Shown: positions 1 through 10,094 of the stretch, piece by piece | How positions within the stretch are numbered: position 1 is the first letter of the stretch | Layout of the letters: the number at the start of each line of letters is the position of its first letter | Source: Hyphomicrobiales bacterium | GTDB taxonomy: Bacteria; Pseudomonadota; Alphaproteobacteria; Rhizobiales; Rhizobiaceae | Direction of reading: 5' to 3' | NCBI GenBank assembly: GCA_900472295.1 | Contig: UCIA01000021.1 | Location: 91,702-155,701, forward strand | Length of the DNA: 64,000 nucleotides | Position numbers and translations under genes: made by a program | Notes under the pieces: generated by a model | The model's database searches: none | Seen by the model: the letters and a program-made list of their open reading frames with translations, nothing else | Told to the model about the DNA's origin: nothing

Positions 1-888
1 AAGACCACCGATCAGTCCCGGGTCAAGCTCGACAGCCTGGAAATGAAGGTGGCTTCCAGCGATGCCTACCGTAAGCCGATGCTGTCGATCAGCGATCACT
101 ATGGCTGCGTCGGGTTCCGGCCGGATTTCTCGATCGTCAACAATGGCTGGGGCGATGTGAAAGACATGAAGATGTCGATCCAGTTCACCAGGACCGACGA
201 AGAGGACAAGCCGACCGGCGAACCGAGCCGCATGTTCACCAAGGACATCGGCACCTTTGGCGATGGCGTCGATGTGTCGGTCAAAAATGTGCTGACCGAG
301 GCCGGCGTCGATACGACCACGCTCGAGACCGAGCGCTTCACTTGCCCGTCTCGGGACAGCCTGGACGTCTGCCGCGCCCAGGTGGCCAACAAGGTGAAGT
401 TCGGTGACGTTGCCGATTATGTCAGCGGCAGCGTCGAGAAGATGAGCGTGACCGGCATCGGCAAGTTCGATTATTCCTGGGCGGACGATCAGGGCGCCGT
501 CTACCAGCAGAGCGAGGCGTTTCGCGTCGTCGTCTCGCTGGCCAGCATCGAGGTTCCCGAATCACTGGCCGAATGCGGCGATGGCGGTGGCGCCTCGCCC
601 GAAGCCCTGCGTTACCAGAACATCGAATTTCCGATCGGCAAGAGCGATTACAGCATCCCCATGCCGTTGCGCGGCAACAAGAATCTAAGCAGCTACACGG
701 CGCGGCTGAAGATGTGGTCGTCAATGTCGTCGATCCATCGTTTCAGCATCGCCGCGCATTTCGCCGACGGCAGCACGCGCGAGAGCAAGCCTGCCACATT
801 CTTCTATTTCAAGCCGAAGCAATCCCTGTTCGAGACCAAAACCAAGCCCGCGGTCTGCTATCTGCCGGAAGATCTGCAGGGCTGCTGA
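1..888 (+). CDS. hypothetical protein, 5' end outside the window
   Basis: The frame is open to the left edge. The first in-frame ATG is at 43, but 14 sense codons precede it with no stop, so the gene probably begins outside the window. The visible part is about 295 codons and ends at a TGA at 886. It is soluble-looking, rich in Asp, Ser and Val, and has scattered Cys residues near positions 27, 101, 109 and 178 counted from the ATG, with a Cys as the last residue. That pattern fits a secreted, disulfide-containing beta-rich protein, but the signal peptide region is missing. I do not recognise a family and propose no function. Confidence 0.6.
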   Translation, partial: KTTDQSRVKLDSLEMKVASSDAYRKPMLSISDHYGCVGFRPDFSIVNNGWGDVKDMKMSIQFTRTDEEDKPTGEPSRMFTKDIGTFGDGVDVSVKNVLTEAGVDTTTLETERFTCPSRDSLDVCRAQVANKVKFGDVADYVSGSVEKMSVTGIGKFDYSWADDQGAVYQQSEAFRVVVSLASIEVPESLAECGDGGGASPEALRYQNIEFPIGKSDYSIPMPLRGNKNLSSYTARLKMWSSMSSIHRFSIAAHFADGSTRESKPATFFYFKPKQSLFETKTKPAVCYLPEDLQGC

Positions 889-905
889 TTCGCCGCGCTG
901 TCTTG

Positions 906-953
906 GCGCAATTCCGGACGGAAAACCGCTTCACACTTTTCCTGGAATTGCTC
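906..953. repeat. short interspersed palindrome, AAAACCG-core type
   Basis: An imperfect palindrome with ends GCAATTCC and GGAATTGC surrounds the core AAAACCGCTTCACACTTTT. The same core recurs at 21661-21710 (reverse orientation) and, slightly changed, at 43231, 14558, 15348 and 25441, with different but self-complementary outer arms. The element lies between two convergent genes, and its right edge runs into the TAG stop codon of the Memo-CapA gene. Confidence 0.75.
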
Positions 954-2668
954 TATTTCGAGCCCATCTCGAAATAGTTGGGAAGCGGGATAAGCCGGGC
1001 AAAGATCGTGCCCTGGCTGAAAACCCTGAGTTCCAGCATCGAGCCGGACGACCGCTCGGCCTTCTGGTCGAACAGGAAATTGCCGAGCGAATAGATTTCC
1101 GCCACATCGCCGCCGGCGAGCGGCAGGATCGCTTCGCTCGACACATGCGGATGGCCGCCGACGATGGCTGACACACCGCGCAGCCGCATCTGGTCGGCCA
1201 GCATCTCCTCGCGCGGCGAAGGCTCGGTCTTGTACTCGCGGCCCCAATGAACGAAGGCGACCACCGGCCGCTGCGCATTGTCGTGCAGCAGCCGGTCAAG
1301 CAGAGCAGGCGTCAAAAGGTCGGTGTTCCTGGAGCCGTTGGTATCGATGTCGGTCAGTCCAACGACGTCGAGATCGGCAAGCGCCAGCGTCTCGCCCTGG
1401 CCGAAATGGGCGATGCCGGCGGCATCGAGCGCGGCCAGCGTCTCGGCATAGCCGGACGGTCCGAGATCGTAGGCATGGTTGTTGGCAAGGCTGACGGCGG
1501 CGACATGCAATTTCTTGAGCATGTCGACGGCGAGATCGGCCGGCATGGCCAGCGTCATGTCATCGATGGCCTCGGGGACGTTGGGCAGAATGACGCCTTC
1601 GAGATTGACGATCAGCGGCCGCGACCGGGTCAGGGCGAGCACGCTGTCGACGATCTTCTCGGCAACGCCGTCGCGGACCAGGACCTTTTTCATGGCGCGG
1701 CCGAAATTCACGTCGCCGGCGAAATAATAGAGTTTGTCGTTTGGCCGGGCCGGGTTGTTGTAACCGGGACCGAAAGCGCCGAACAGCGCCACGACATAGC
1801 TGGTGGTGCGTTCGACATAGTCGCTCGAATGCGCCTGCGAATTCTCGTTGGCGACGACCAGCGGCGCCGCACCGAACAGTTCGCGCTGCAGCCTGGTCTG
1901 GATGTAGAGCGCGCCGACCGAATCGGCGTGGTCCGGCTGATGCAGCGCCGCGATACCGTCGAGCGATCCGGCGGCGAGCATATTCAACGTCTGCTGGTCG
2001 AAGCGCCGCGCTTCGTGCTGCGGGAGGAAGTGCGAAAAATCGGTGGATTCGACGATCAGCGTGTCCTTGTCGACGATGGCTTTCAGGGCCTCCGCCAGCC
2101 GGTCCCAGTCGGCGCGTTTGGCTTTGACCGACATCGCCACCGGCACGATTTCAGCCTCAGGAAAATAGTGGCGCAGGAAGGGCAGCATCGCCTGCACGCC
2201 ATGCTCTTTGGCAAACAGGCAGGAGTCTTCGACCATGTCGCTGTTGGCTTCGAGGAGGCGCACGGCCGCCGTGTCGGCAAGGACTGGACCAAGCGGTGTC
2301 TCGAAGCCGCGCGTCGTGGTGGCGAAGAGTTTTTGCGTCTTGTGGAAATGGTCCGGCGCCAGGATGACGATGCGCTTGTAGCGGAAGCCGGACGCGGCAT
2401 GGAAACCGAGCGCGACCAGATCGGCGACAAGCAGGTGGTGGGGGACTGTGATGCCGGTGAGGCGTTGGTTGGAGGGGGTGAGCTTGGCGACGGCGGAGAT
2501 GGCGTCGGTGAAGAGCGTGGGGTCGGAATAGAAGGACGGGAAGTTTGCGGTGCCGGGTGGGCAGGGGATGGGGGCTGCCGAGGCTTGGAGCGGGAATAGG
2601 AGGGCAACTGCAAATATGAAAAGAATGAAGGTGCGCGCCCAGCCACCCCTCTCTGTCCTGCCGTACAT
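953..2668 (-). CDS. Memo-like (AmmeMemoRadiSam protein B) and CapA-like fusion protein, secreted
   Basis: A 571-residue protein with two domains not usually joined. After a hydrophobic leader (FILFIFAVALLFPLQASA) residues about 40-290 resemble Memo/AmmeMemoRadiSam protein B (motifs VPHHLLVA, APDHFHK, STDFSHFL). Residues about 310-565 resemble the CapA/PgsA metallophosphatase-like family (AGDVNFGR, NLEGVI, SLANNHAYDLG, VHWGREY, GGHPHV). Both domains keep histidines and acidic residues expected to bind metal. The frame extends upstream to 2827, but that part is translated intergenic repeat, so I chose the ATG at 2668. This ATG itself lies in the left arm of the repeat. Envelope or periplasmic metalloenzyme is inferred; the substrate is unknown. 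Confidence 0.75.
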   Translation of the reverse strand: MYGRTERGGWARTFILFIFAVALLFPLQASAAPIPCPPGTANFPSFYSDPTLFTDAISAVAKLTPSNQRLTGITVPHHLLVADLVALGFHAASGFRYKRIVILAPDHFHKTQKLFATTTRGFETPLGPVLADTAAVRLLEANSDMVEDSCLFAKEHGVQAMLPFLRHYFPEAEIVPVAMSVKAKRADWDRLAEALKAIVDKDTLIVESTDFSHFLPQHEARRFDQQTLNMLAAGSLDGIAALHQPDHADSVGALYIQTRLQRELFGAAPLVVANENSQAHSSDYVERTTSYVVALFGAFGPGYNNPARPNDKLYYFAGDVNFGRAMKKVLVRDGVAEKIVDSVLALTRSRPLIVNLEGVILPNVPEAIDDMTLAMPADLAVDMLKKLHVAAVSLANNHAYDLGPSGYAETLAALDAAGIAHFGQGETLALADLDVVGLTDIDTNGSRNTDLLTPALLDRLLHDNAQRPVVAFVHWGREYKTEPSPREEMLADQMRLRGVSAIVGGHPHVSSEAILPLAGGDVAEIYSLGNFLFDQKAERSSGSMLELRVFSQGTIFARLIPLPNYFEMGSK

Positions 2669-2799
2669 CTCCCCCGCAAGGGGGGAGATTACACGCCTCG
2701 TCGCCGGCTCTTCTTTTGACACGTCGACGATTGGCGAAATCCGAGACAACAGCTGATCTCCCCCCTTGCGGGGGAGATGTCCGGCAGGACAGAGGGGGT
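2645..2799. repeat. long inverted-repeat intergenic element, copy 1
   Basis: Two arms of about 44 bp (2645-2689 and 2756-2799) are inverted copies of each other: CCCCTCT, GTCCTGCCG, CATCTCCCCC and GGGGGAGAT blocks in order. They flank a 66-bp centre containing GATTGGCGAA. A second copy lies at 9339-9498 with the same arm blocks and the same GATTGGCGAA in its centre. It looks like a non-autonomous repeat of the MITE or REP type. It carries the proposed start codon of the Memo-CapA gene. Confidence 0.8.
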
Positions 2800-2823
2800 A
2801 AAGGAACTCAGCCTCAGAAGTTA

Positions 2824-3798
2824 TCACCCCTGCGGCGGCGCTGCCTTTCGCGTTCTGGTGCGTTCCAGACCCAGCTGGCGCTCGCGCCAGATGATGAAGA
2901 TGCCGGCGGCAACGACGATCACGCCGCCGACCAGCGTGTTGATGGTCGCAACATCACCAAAGGCGAAATAGCCGACGACGACGCCGAGGATCATCGAGGT
3001 GTATTCGAACGGCGCTACAACGGAAGCCTCGGCATGGCGATAGGCCGCCGTCATCAGGATCTGCGCCAGACCGCCGCAGAAACCTGACGCGATCAGCAGG
3101 CCAGCCTGCAGCGGCGTCAAAGCCTGCCAGCCGAATGGTATTGTGAACAGCGCCATGACGCTCGCGGTGGCCGAAAACCACAGCACGATGGTCGCGGTCC
3201 GCTCGGTCTGGACCAGATTGCGCACCAGCAGGATGGCATTGGCGGAGATGGCCGCGGCAACAAGTGCTGCAATCACGCCCATCACTTCCTGGTCGCCAAG
3301 TGCCGCGCCCGAGGTGAGCAGCGTGAGTTCCGGCCAGGAGATGATCAGCACGCCGACAAGGCCGACCGCGACCGCACTCCAGCGGTAGACGCGAATGGCC
3401 TCGCCGAGGAAGAGCGAGGAGAACACCACCACCAGCAACGGCTGGGCATAGTTGAGCGTGATCGCCTCCGGCAGCGGCAGCCGCGTCAACGCGAAGAAGC
3501 CGAGCCCCATGGCGCAGACGCCGACAACACCGCGCGCAATGTGGTTCAGCGGGCGTTTGGTGGCAAAGGCCGTGCTCAGTTTTCCCTTGAAGGCCAGGAA
3601 GATGATGATGGGGAAGATGGCGAAGAAGGAGCGGAAGAAGACAATCTGGCCGGCCGGCAAGGTGCCGGCTGCCTTGATGCAGGTTTGCATGCCGACAAAG
3701 ACCGCCACCGACATGACCTTGAGCATGATCCCGGTCAGCACACGACCCGGATGATCGGACAGTTTTCCCGCCGGCTCGTCTCTCGGCCCGGAAGTCAC
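2824..3798 (-). CDS. DMT superfamily (EamA) transporter
   Basis: A 324-residue, very hydrophobic protein with about ten predicted membrane spans arranged as two EamA halves, the usual size and layout of the drug/metabolite exporter family. Typical features include the Pro-Glu-Ala segment of the first half (LPLPEAITLNYAQPLLVVVFSSLFLGE) and the matching segment in the second half (APFEYTSMILGVVVGYFAFGD). The substrate cannot be told. The start is uncertain. The codon used here is a GTG that overlaps the stop of a short upstream open frame (stop at 3795, GTGA), and an internal Met at residue 25 is also possible. The gene points away from pepN. Confidence 0.85.
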   Translation of the reverse strand: MTSGPRDEPAGKLSDHPGRVLTGIMLKVMSVAVFVGMQTCIKAAGTLPAGQIVFFRSFFAIFPIIIFLAFKGKLSTAFATKRPLNHIARGVVGVCAMGLGFFALTRLPLPEAITLNYAQPLLVVVFSSLFLGEAIRVYRWSAVAVGLVGVLIISWPELTLLTSGAALGDQEVMGVIAALVAAAISANAILLVRNLVQTERTATIVLWFSATASVMALFTIPFGWQALTPLQAGLLIASGFCGGLAQILMTAAYRHAEASVVAPFEYTSMILGVVVGYFAFGDVATINTLVGGVIVVAAGIFIIWRERQLGLERTRTRKAAPPQG

Positions 3799-4039
3799 GC
3801 TCCCGCCGCTTCCCGGATCGCTGGCCAGATGCGCGTCGCGCGACGCAGCATGGAAGCGATCAATTTCGGTGTGACGACGGTCATCAGGGCCTCGCAGTGA
3901 TGGTGAAAGGAGAACGCCCCGAAATAGGCATTGGCGCAGTTTTGTCGAGTGGCCGTTTCGTGTAAAGAGCGCGCAACTCTAGATTTATGGGCCAGCGGAT
4001 ACGTCAGCGGCTCCGACAAAGACAGGGAAACCCCAGGGA

Positions 4040-6679
4040 ATGCGAACCGATACCGGCCAGGTCTTCAAACTCGAAGATTATCGCCCCAACGACTTTTCCA
4101 TTCCGCAAACCGGCCTGACCTTCCGCCTTTCGCCAGACGCAACGCGCGTCATCGCCGTGCTCGACATCGAACGCCGCGAGGGTGTTGCCGCATCGGCGCC
4201 GCTGGTGCTGGACGGCGACGGGCTGGTGCTGAAGCGCATCGCCATCGACGGGCGCGAACTGGCGCTGGCCGATTATCTCGCCACGCCGGACCAGCTGACC
4301 ATCTTGAAGCCGCCGGCCCATTTCCAGCTGACGCTCGAGACCGAAATCGCGCCGGCCAGCAATGAGGCGCTGATGGGCCTCTACCGCTCCAGCAATGTCT
4401 ATTGCACGCAATGCGAGGCCGAAGGCTTTCGCCGCATCACCTATTTCCTCGACCGCCCCGACATCCTTTCGGTCTACACCGTGCGCATCGAGGCAAAGCT
4501 GGACGAGGCGCCGCTGCTGCTCTCCAACGGCAATCCGGTGGAAAGCGGCGCGCTTGCCGAAGGCTGGCACTACGCTGTCTGGCACGACCCCTTCCCCAAG
4601 CCGTCCTACCTGTTTGCGCTGGTGGCCGGCACTCTCGGCCAGGTCGCCGACAGTTTCGTCACTGCGTCCGGCCGCAAGGTCGAGCTCGGCATCTATGTCG
4701 AGCCCGGCAAGGAAGGGCTAGCCGGCTACGCCATGGATGCGCTCAAGCGCTCGATGCAATGGGACGAGCAGGCGTTCGGCCGCGAATACGACCTCGATGT
4801 CTTCAACATCGTCGCCGTCTCCGACTTCAACATGGGCGCGATGGAGAACAAGGGCCTCAACATCTTCAACGACAAATATGTGCTGGCCGACCGGGAAACG
4901 GCGACCGACGCGGATTTCGCCAACATCGAGGCGATCATCGCGCATGAATATTTCCACAACTGGACCGGCAACCGGATCACCTGCCGCGACTGGTTCCAGC
5001 TCTGCCTGAAGGAAGGGCTGACGGTCTTTCGCGACCACGAATTCTCCGCCGACCAACGCTCGCGCGCGGTCAAGCGCATTGCCGAAGTGCGCACGCTGCG
5101 GGCACACCAATTCCCCGAGGACCAGGGGCCTCTGGCGCATCCGGTTAGGCCGCGACGCTACCGCGAGATCAACAATTTCTACACGGCGACGGTCTACGAA
5201 AAAGGCTCGGAAGTGGTGCGCATGATCCGCACCATCCTGGGAGCCGAAACCTTCCGCGCCGGCATGGACCTCTATTTCGAGCGCCATGACGGTGAGGCCG
5301 CGACAATCGAGGATTTCCTGAAGGTGTTCGAGGACGCGTCGGGGCGCGACCTGTCGCAGTTTGCGCTCTGGTACCATCAGGCGGGCACGCCGAACCTGAC
5401 CGTCAGCTCGACGCATAATCCGGCGACGCGCGAGTTCACGCTCGAAATCGAACAGTCGGTACCACCGACGCCGTCGGAAAGCCGCAAGCGGCTGATGCAC
5501 ATTCCGCTTGCCTTCGGCTTGGTCGGGGCCGGCGGCGAGCCTATCGCCTATGACGGCGTTGAAGGCGCCACCGTCGAGGACGGCGTCATCCATATCCGCA
5601 AGCGCCGCCATCTGGTGCGCTTTTCCGGCGTTGCCGAACGGCCGGCAGTGTCGCTCAACCGCGGCTTCTCGGCGCCGATCACGCTTTCGGTCGAGCAGAA
5701 GGAGGACGACCAGTTCTTCCTCGCCGGCCACGACAGCGATGCTTTCGCGCGCTGGCAGGCGTTCAACACGCTGCTCACCGATGCGCTGATAGCGGCCTTC
5801 CGCCAGATCCTCGGCGGCGGCAAGCCGGCCTTCACCGCAAGGCTGACCGGGCTTGCCGGCAAGATCGCCGGCGACGAGACGCTGGAGCCCGCCTACCGGG
5901 CGCTGGCGCTGGCGATCCCCGGCGAGGCCGATATCGCCCGCGACATCGGCAGGACCATCGATCCCGACGCGATCTTTGCCGCCCGCGAAGCGCTGGCCTT
6001 GGCGATCGCACGCGCCAACAAGGACAGCTTCGCCGGCCTTTACGATCGCCTCGCTGACGACGGTCCGTTCAGCCCCGATGCGGCAAGTGCGGGACGACGG
6101 GCGCTGCGCAACATCCTGCTCGACTATCTCTCGCTGCTGCCGGGAGGCGCTGCGCTTGCCGCCCGGCATTTCCAGGCCGCCACCAACATGACCGATCGCG
6201 CCGGAGCGCTTACCGTGCTTGCGCATCGCCATGACGGATCGCCCGAGGCGATCGAGGCGCTGTCCGATTTCGAGGCGAGATATGGCGCCGATGCGCTGGT
6301 CATGGACAAATGGTTCCAGATTCAGGCCAGCGTGCCGGGACCGAAAACCGTCGACACGGTGCGCAAGCTGACCAGCCATGCGGGCTTCTCGATGGCCAAT
6401 CCGAATCGGGTGCGCTCGCTGGTCGGAACATTCGCCAGCGCCAACCAGACCGGCTTCCACCGCGCCGACGGCGAAGGCTACCGGTTTTTTGTCCAGACCG
6501 TGCTCGAGGTCGAAAAGCGCAACCCGCAAGTGGCGGCAAGACTGGCGACGGCGTTGAGGTCGTGGCGCTCGCTGGAACCGGGCAGGCAAGCCAAGGCCAG
6601 GGAAGCGCTGCTGGCCATCGCCAATGGCGAGAACCTGTCGGCGGATTTGCGGGATATTGTGGAGCGGACGTTGGCTTGA
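4040..6679 (+). CDS. pepN: aminopeptidase N, M1 family
   Basis: An 879-residue zinc aminopeptidase of the M1 family, the full length expected for the bacterial PepN type. The substrate-binding GAMEN motif is at residues 266-270. The zinc site HEYFH is at 302-306 with the third ligand Glu325 in CLKEGL. The N-terminal beta domain includes the Glu/Met region LMGLYRSSNVYCTQCEAEGFRRITYFLDRPD, diagnostic of this subgroup. It removes N-terminal residues from peptides in the cytoplasm during protein turnover. A 697-residue open frame on the opposite strand is a compositional shadow. An inverted-repeat element follows the stop. Confidence 0.97.
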   Translation: MRTDTGQVFKLEDYRPNDFSIPQTGLTFRLSPDATRVIAVLDIERREGVAASAPLVLDGDGLVLKRIAIDGRELALADYLATPDQLTILKPPAHFQLTLETEIAPASNEALMGLYRSSNVYCTQCEAEGFRRITYFLDRPDILSVYTVRIEAKLDEAPLLLSNGNPVESGALAEGWHYAVWHDPFPKPSYLFALVAGTLGQVADSFVTASGRKVELGIYVEPGKEGLAGYAMDALKRSMQWDEQAFGREYDLDVFNIVAVSDFNMGAMENKGLNIFNDKYVLADRETATDADFANIEAIIAHEYFHNWTGNRITCRDWFQLCLKEGLTVFRDHEFSADQRSRAVKRIAEVRTLRAHQFPEDQGPLAHPVRPRRYREINNFYTATVYEKGSEVVRMIRTILGAETFRAGMDLYFERHDGEAATIEDFLKVFEDASGRDLSQFALWYHQAGTPNLTVSSTHNPATREFTLEIEQSVPPTPSESRKRLMHIPLAFGLVGAGGEPIAYDGVEGATVEDGVIHIRKRRHLVRFSGVAERPAVSLNRGFSAPITLSVEQKEDDQFFLAGHDSDAFARWQAFNTLLTDALIAAFRQILGGGKPAFTARLTGLAGKIAGDETLEPAYRALALAIPGEADIARDIGRTIDPDAIFAAREALALAIARANKDSFAGLYDRLADDGPFSPDAASAGRRALRNILLDYLSLLPGGAALAARHFQAATNMTDRAGALTVLAHRHDGSPEAIEALSDFEARYGADALVMDKWFQIQASVPGPKTVDTVRKLTSHAGFSMANPNRVRSLVGTFASANQTGFHRADGEGYRFFVQTVLEVEKRNPQVAARLATALRSWRSLEPGRQAKAREALLAIANGENLSADLRDIVERTLA

Positions 6680-6688
6680 GCGCTCTTG

Positions 6689-6832
6689 CCTTCTCCCCTT
6701 GTGGGAGAAGGTGGATCGGCGCGATAGCGCCGAGACGGATGAGAGGTGTTCCAGCGAAGTGAGACGCTGGCGTTCCCTGGAACACCCCTCATCCGTCGCC
6801 TTCGGCGACACCTTCTCCCACAGGGGGAGACG
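6689..6832. repeat. inverted-repeat intergenic element, CCTTCTCCC type
   Basis: An element of about 144 bp with outer arms CCTTCTCCC...GGGAGAAGG and inner arms ACGGATGAG...GGTGTTCCA matched by TGGAACACC...CTCATCCGT. It can fold into a long hairpin with side stems (GGCGCGATAGCGCC; GTCGCCTTCGGCGAC). It fills most of the 300-bp gap between pepN and the pleC-like gene. It is different in sequence from the elements at 2645 and 9339. Confidence 0.75.
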
Positions 6833-6979
6833 GAAGATCCTGCATTATTTCAATCAATTTTTAATGTTTTTTGCCCGCGCCACTGGACAAGGCGAATCAC
6901 CTTTGATTCTTTACAGACGATTCGGACGTGCGGTGTTGCCGGATCGTCAAGCGTACGGAAACTTCGGGGAGTGCCATTT

Positions 6980-9301
<2,322 letters not shown>

Positions 9302-9338
9302 TTTCTAATCTTCGATCCTAGGCAAGGTTGGCGGGACA

Positions 9339-9498
9339 GCGCCCCCCTCTGTCCTGCCGGACAATCTCCCCCACAAGGGGGGAGATCAGCAGTTTTGACG
9401 CTCCGCTCGTTTTACAACGCTGGTGATTGGCGAAGGCCGTGGCGTCAGCCAATCTCCCCCCTCGTGGGGGAGATGTCCGGCAGGACAGAGGGGGGCGC
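9339..9498. repeat. long inverted-repeat intergenic element, copy 2
   Basis: A second copy of the 155-160 bp element seen at 2645-2799. Its arms are 9339-9386 and 9450-9498, with the blocks CTCTGTCCTGCCGGACA, ATCTCCCCC and GGGGGGAGAT, and the centre shares GATTGGCGAA with copy 1. It lies between the convergent pleC-like and EF-hand genes. Confidence 0.8.
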
Positions 9499-9555
9499 GG
9501 AGGAATGAGACCTACCTAGATTCCGGCGGCTTTCACCGCCGGAATCGCATCAACC

Positions 9556-10029
9556 TCACTCCATGCTGTCGTCGCCGCCATCCCAGTGACGATGACCACC
9601 CATGCGACCGCTCTTCGGCAGTTCGTTGCGCTCGATCTTGCCGTCATTGTTGCGGTCGAGCATAGCGAACACCTTCTTCTCGCGCCCGGTGATGTCGTCC
9701 GTGGTCAGCGTGCCGTCGCCTTTGGTGTCGTAGCGGGCGACGATGCGTTTGGCCATTTCCTCGAACCGCGCCTTCTCCAGCGCGTCGGCGAGCTGGGCGA
9801 CGGTGAGCTTGCCGCCATTGTCGGCGACCAGCTTCTTCAGCCGGGCGTTCATGGCGTCGGAAAACTGGTCGAAGCTGATGGTGCCGTTGGAATCCTTCAT
9901 CGCCTTGTCGAGGCGCATCATGGTGCCCTCGCGCATTCTGGCGCTATGATTGTTTTCGGCATAGGCGGTGGTGCCGACGGCGCCGGCGAGCGCGACGAAG
10001 GCTAGGGCAAGTCCGGTTGTCTTTCTCAT
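9556..10029 (-). CDS. secreted EF-hand protein
   Basis: A 157-residue protein with a clear signal peptide (MRKTTGLALAFVALAGAVGTTAYA). Two canonical calcium loops are visible: DTKGDGTLTTDD and DRNNDGKIERNE. A degenerate third loop appears in KDSNGTISFDQF. The C-terminus is His, Gly and Asp rich (GGHRHWDGGDD). Calcium binding in the periplasm is well supported; its cellular role is unknown. It is transcribed in the same direction as glnE, which ends upstream of its start by a gap of 65 bp. Confidence 0.85.
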   Translation of the reverse strand: MRKTTGLALAFVALAGAVGTTAYAENNHSARMREGTMMRLDKAMKDSNGTISFDQFSDAMNARLKKLVADNGGKLTVAQLADALEKARFEEMAKRIVARYDTKGDGTLTTDDITGREKKVFAMLDRNNDGKIERNELPKSGRMGGHRHWDGGDDSME

Positions 10030-10094
10030 GGGTATTCTCCTGTTGCATCGTCACCCCCGATGCGATCCGAAACAGCCGTCAGCGCTTCACGCTC

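Noticed and set aside
3795..4019. 74-codon minus-strand frame ending on the DMT transporter start
   Set aside because: GTGA overlap is suggestive, but the protein has no family pattern; kept only as a note on the transporter start.
4718..6811. Long open frame (697 codons) on the minus strand opposite pepN
   Set aside because: It lies antisense to a strongly supported M1 aminopeptidase. Its protein is Arg/Ala/Gly rich with no motifs, typical of GC-rich mirror frames.
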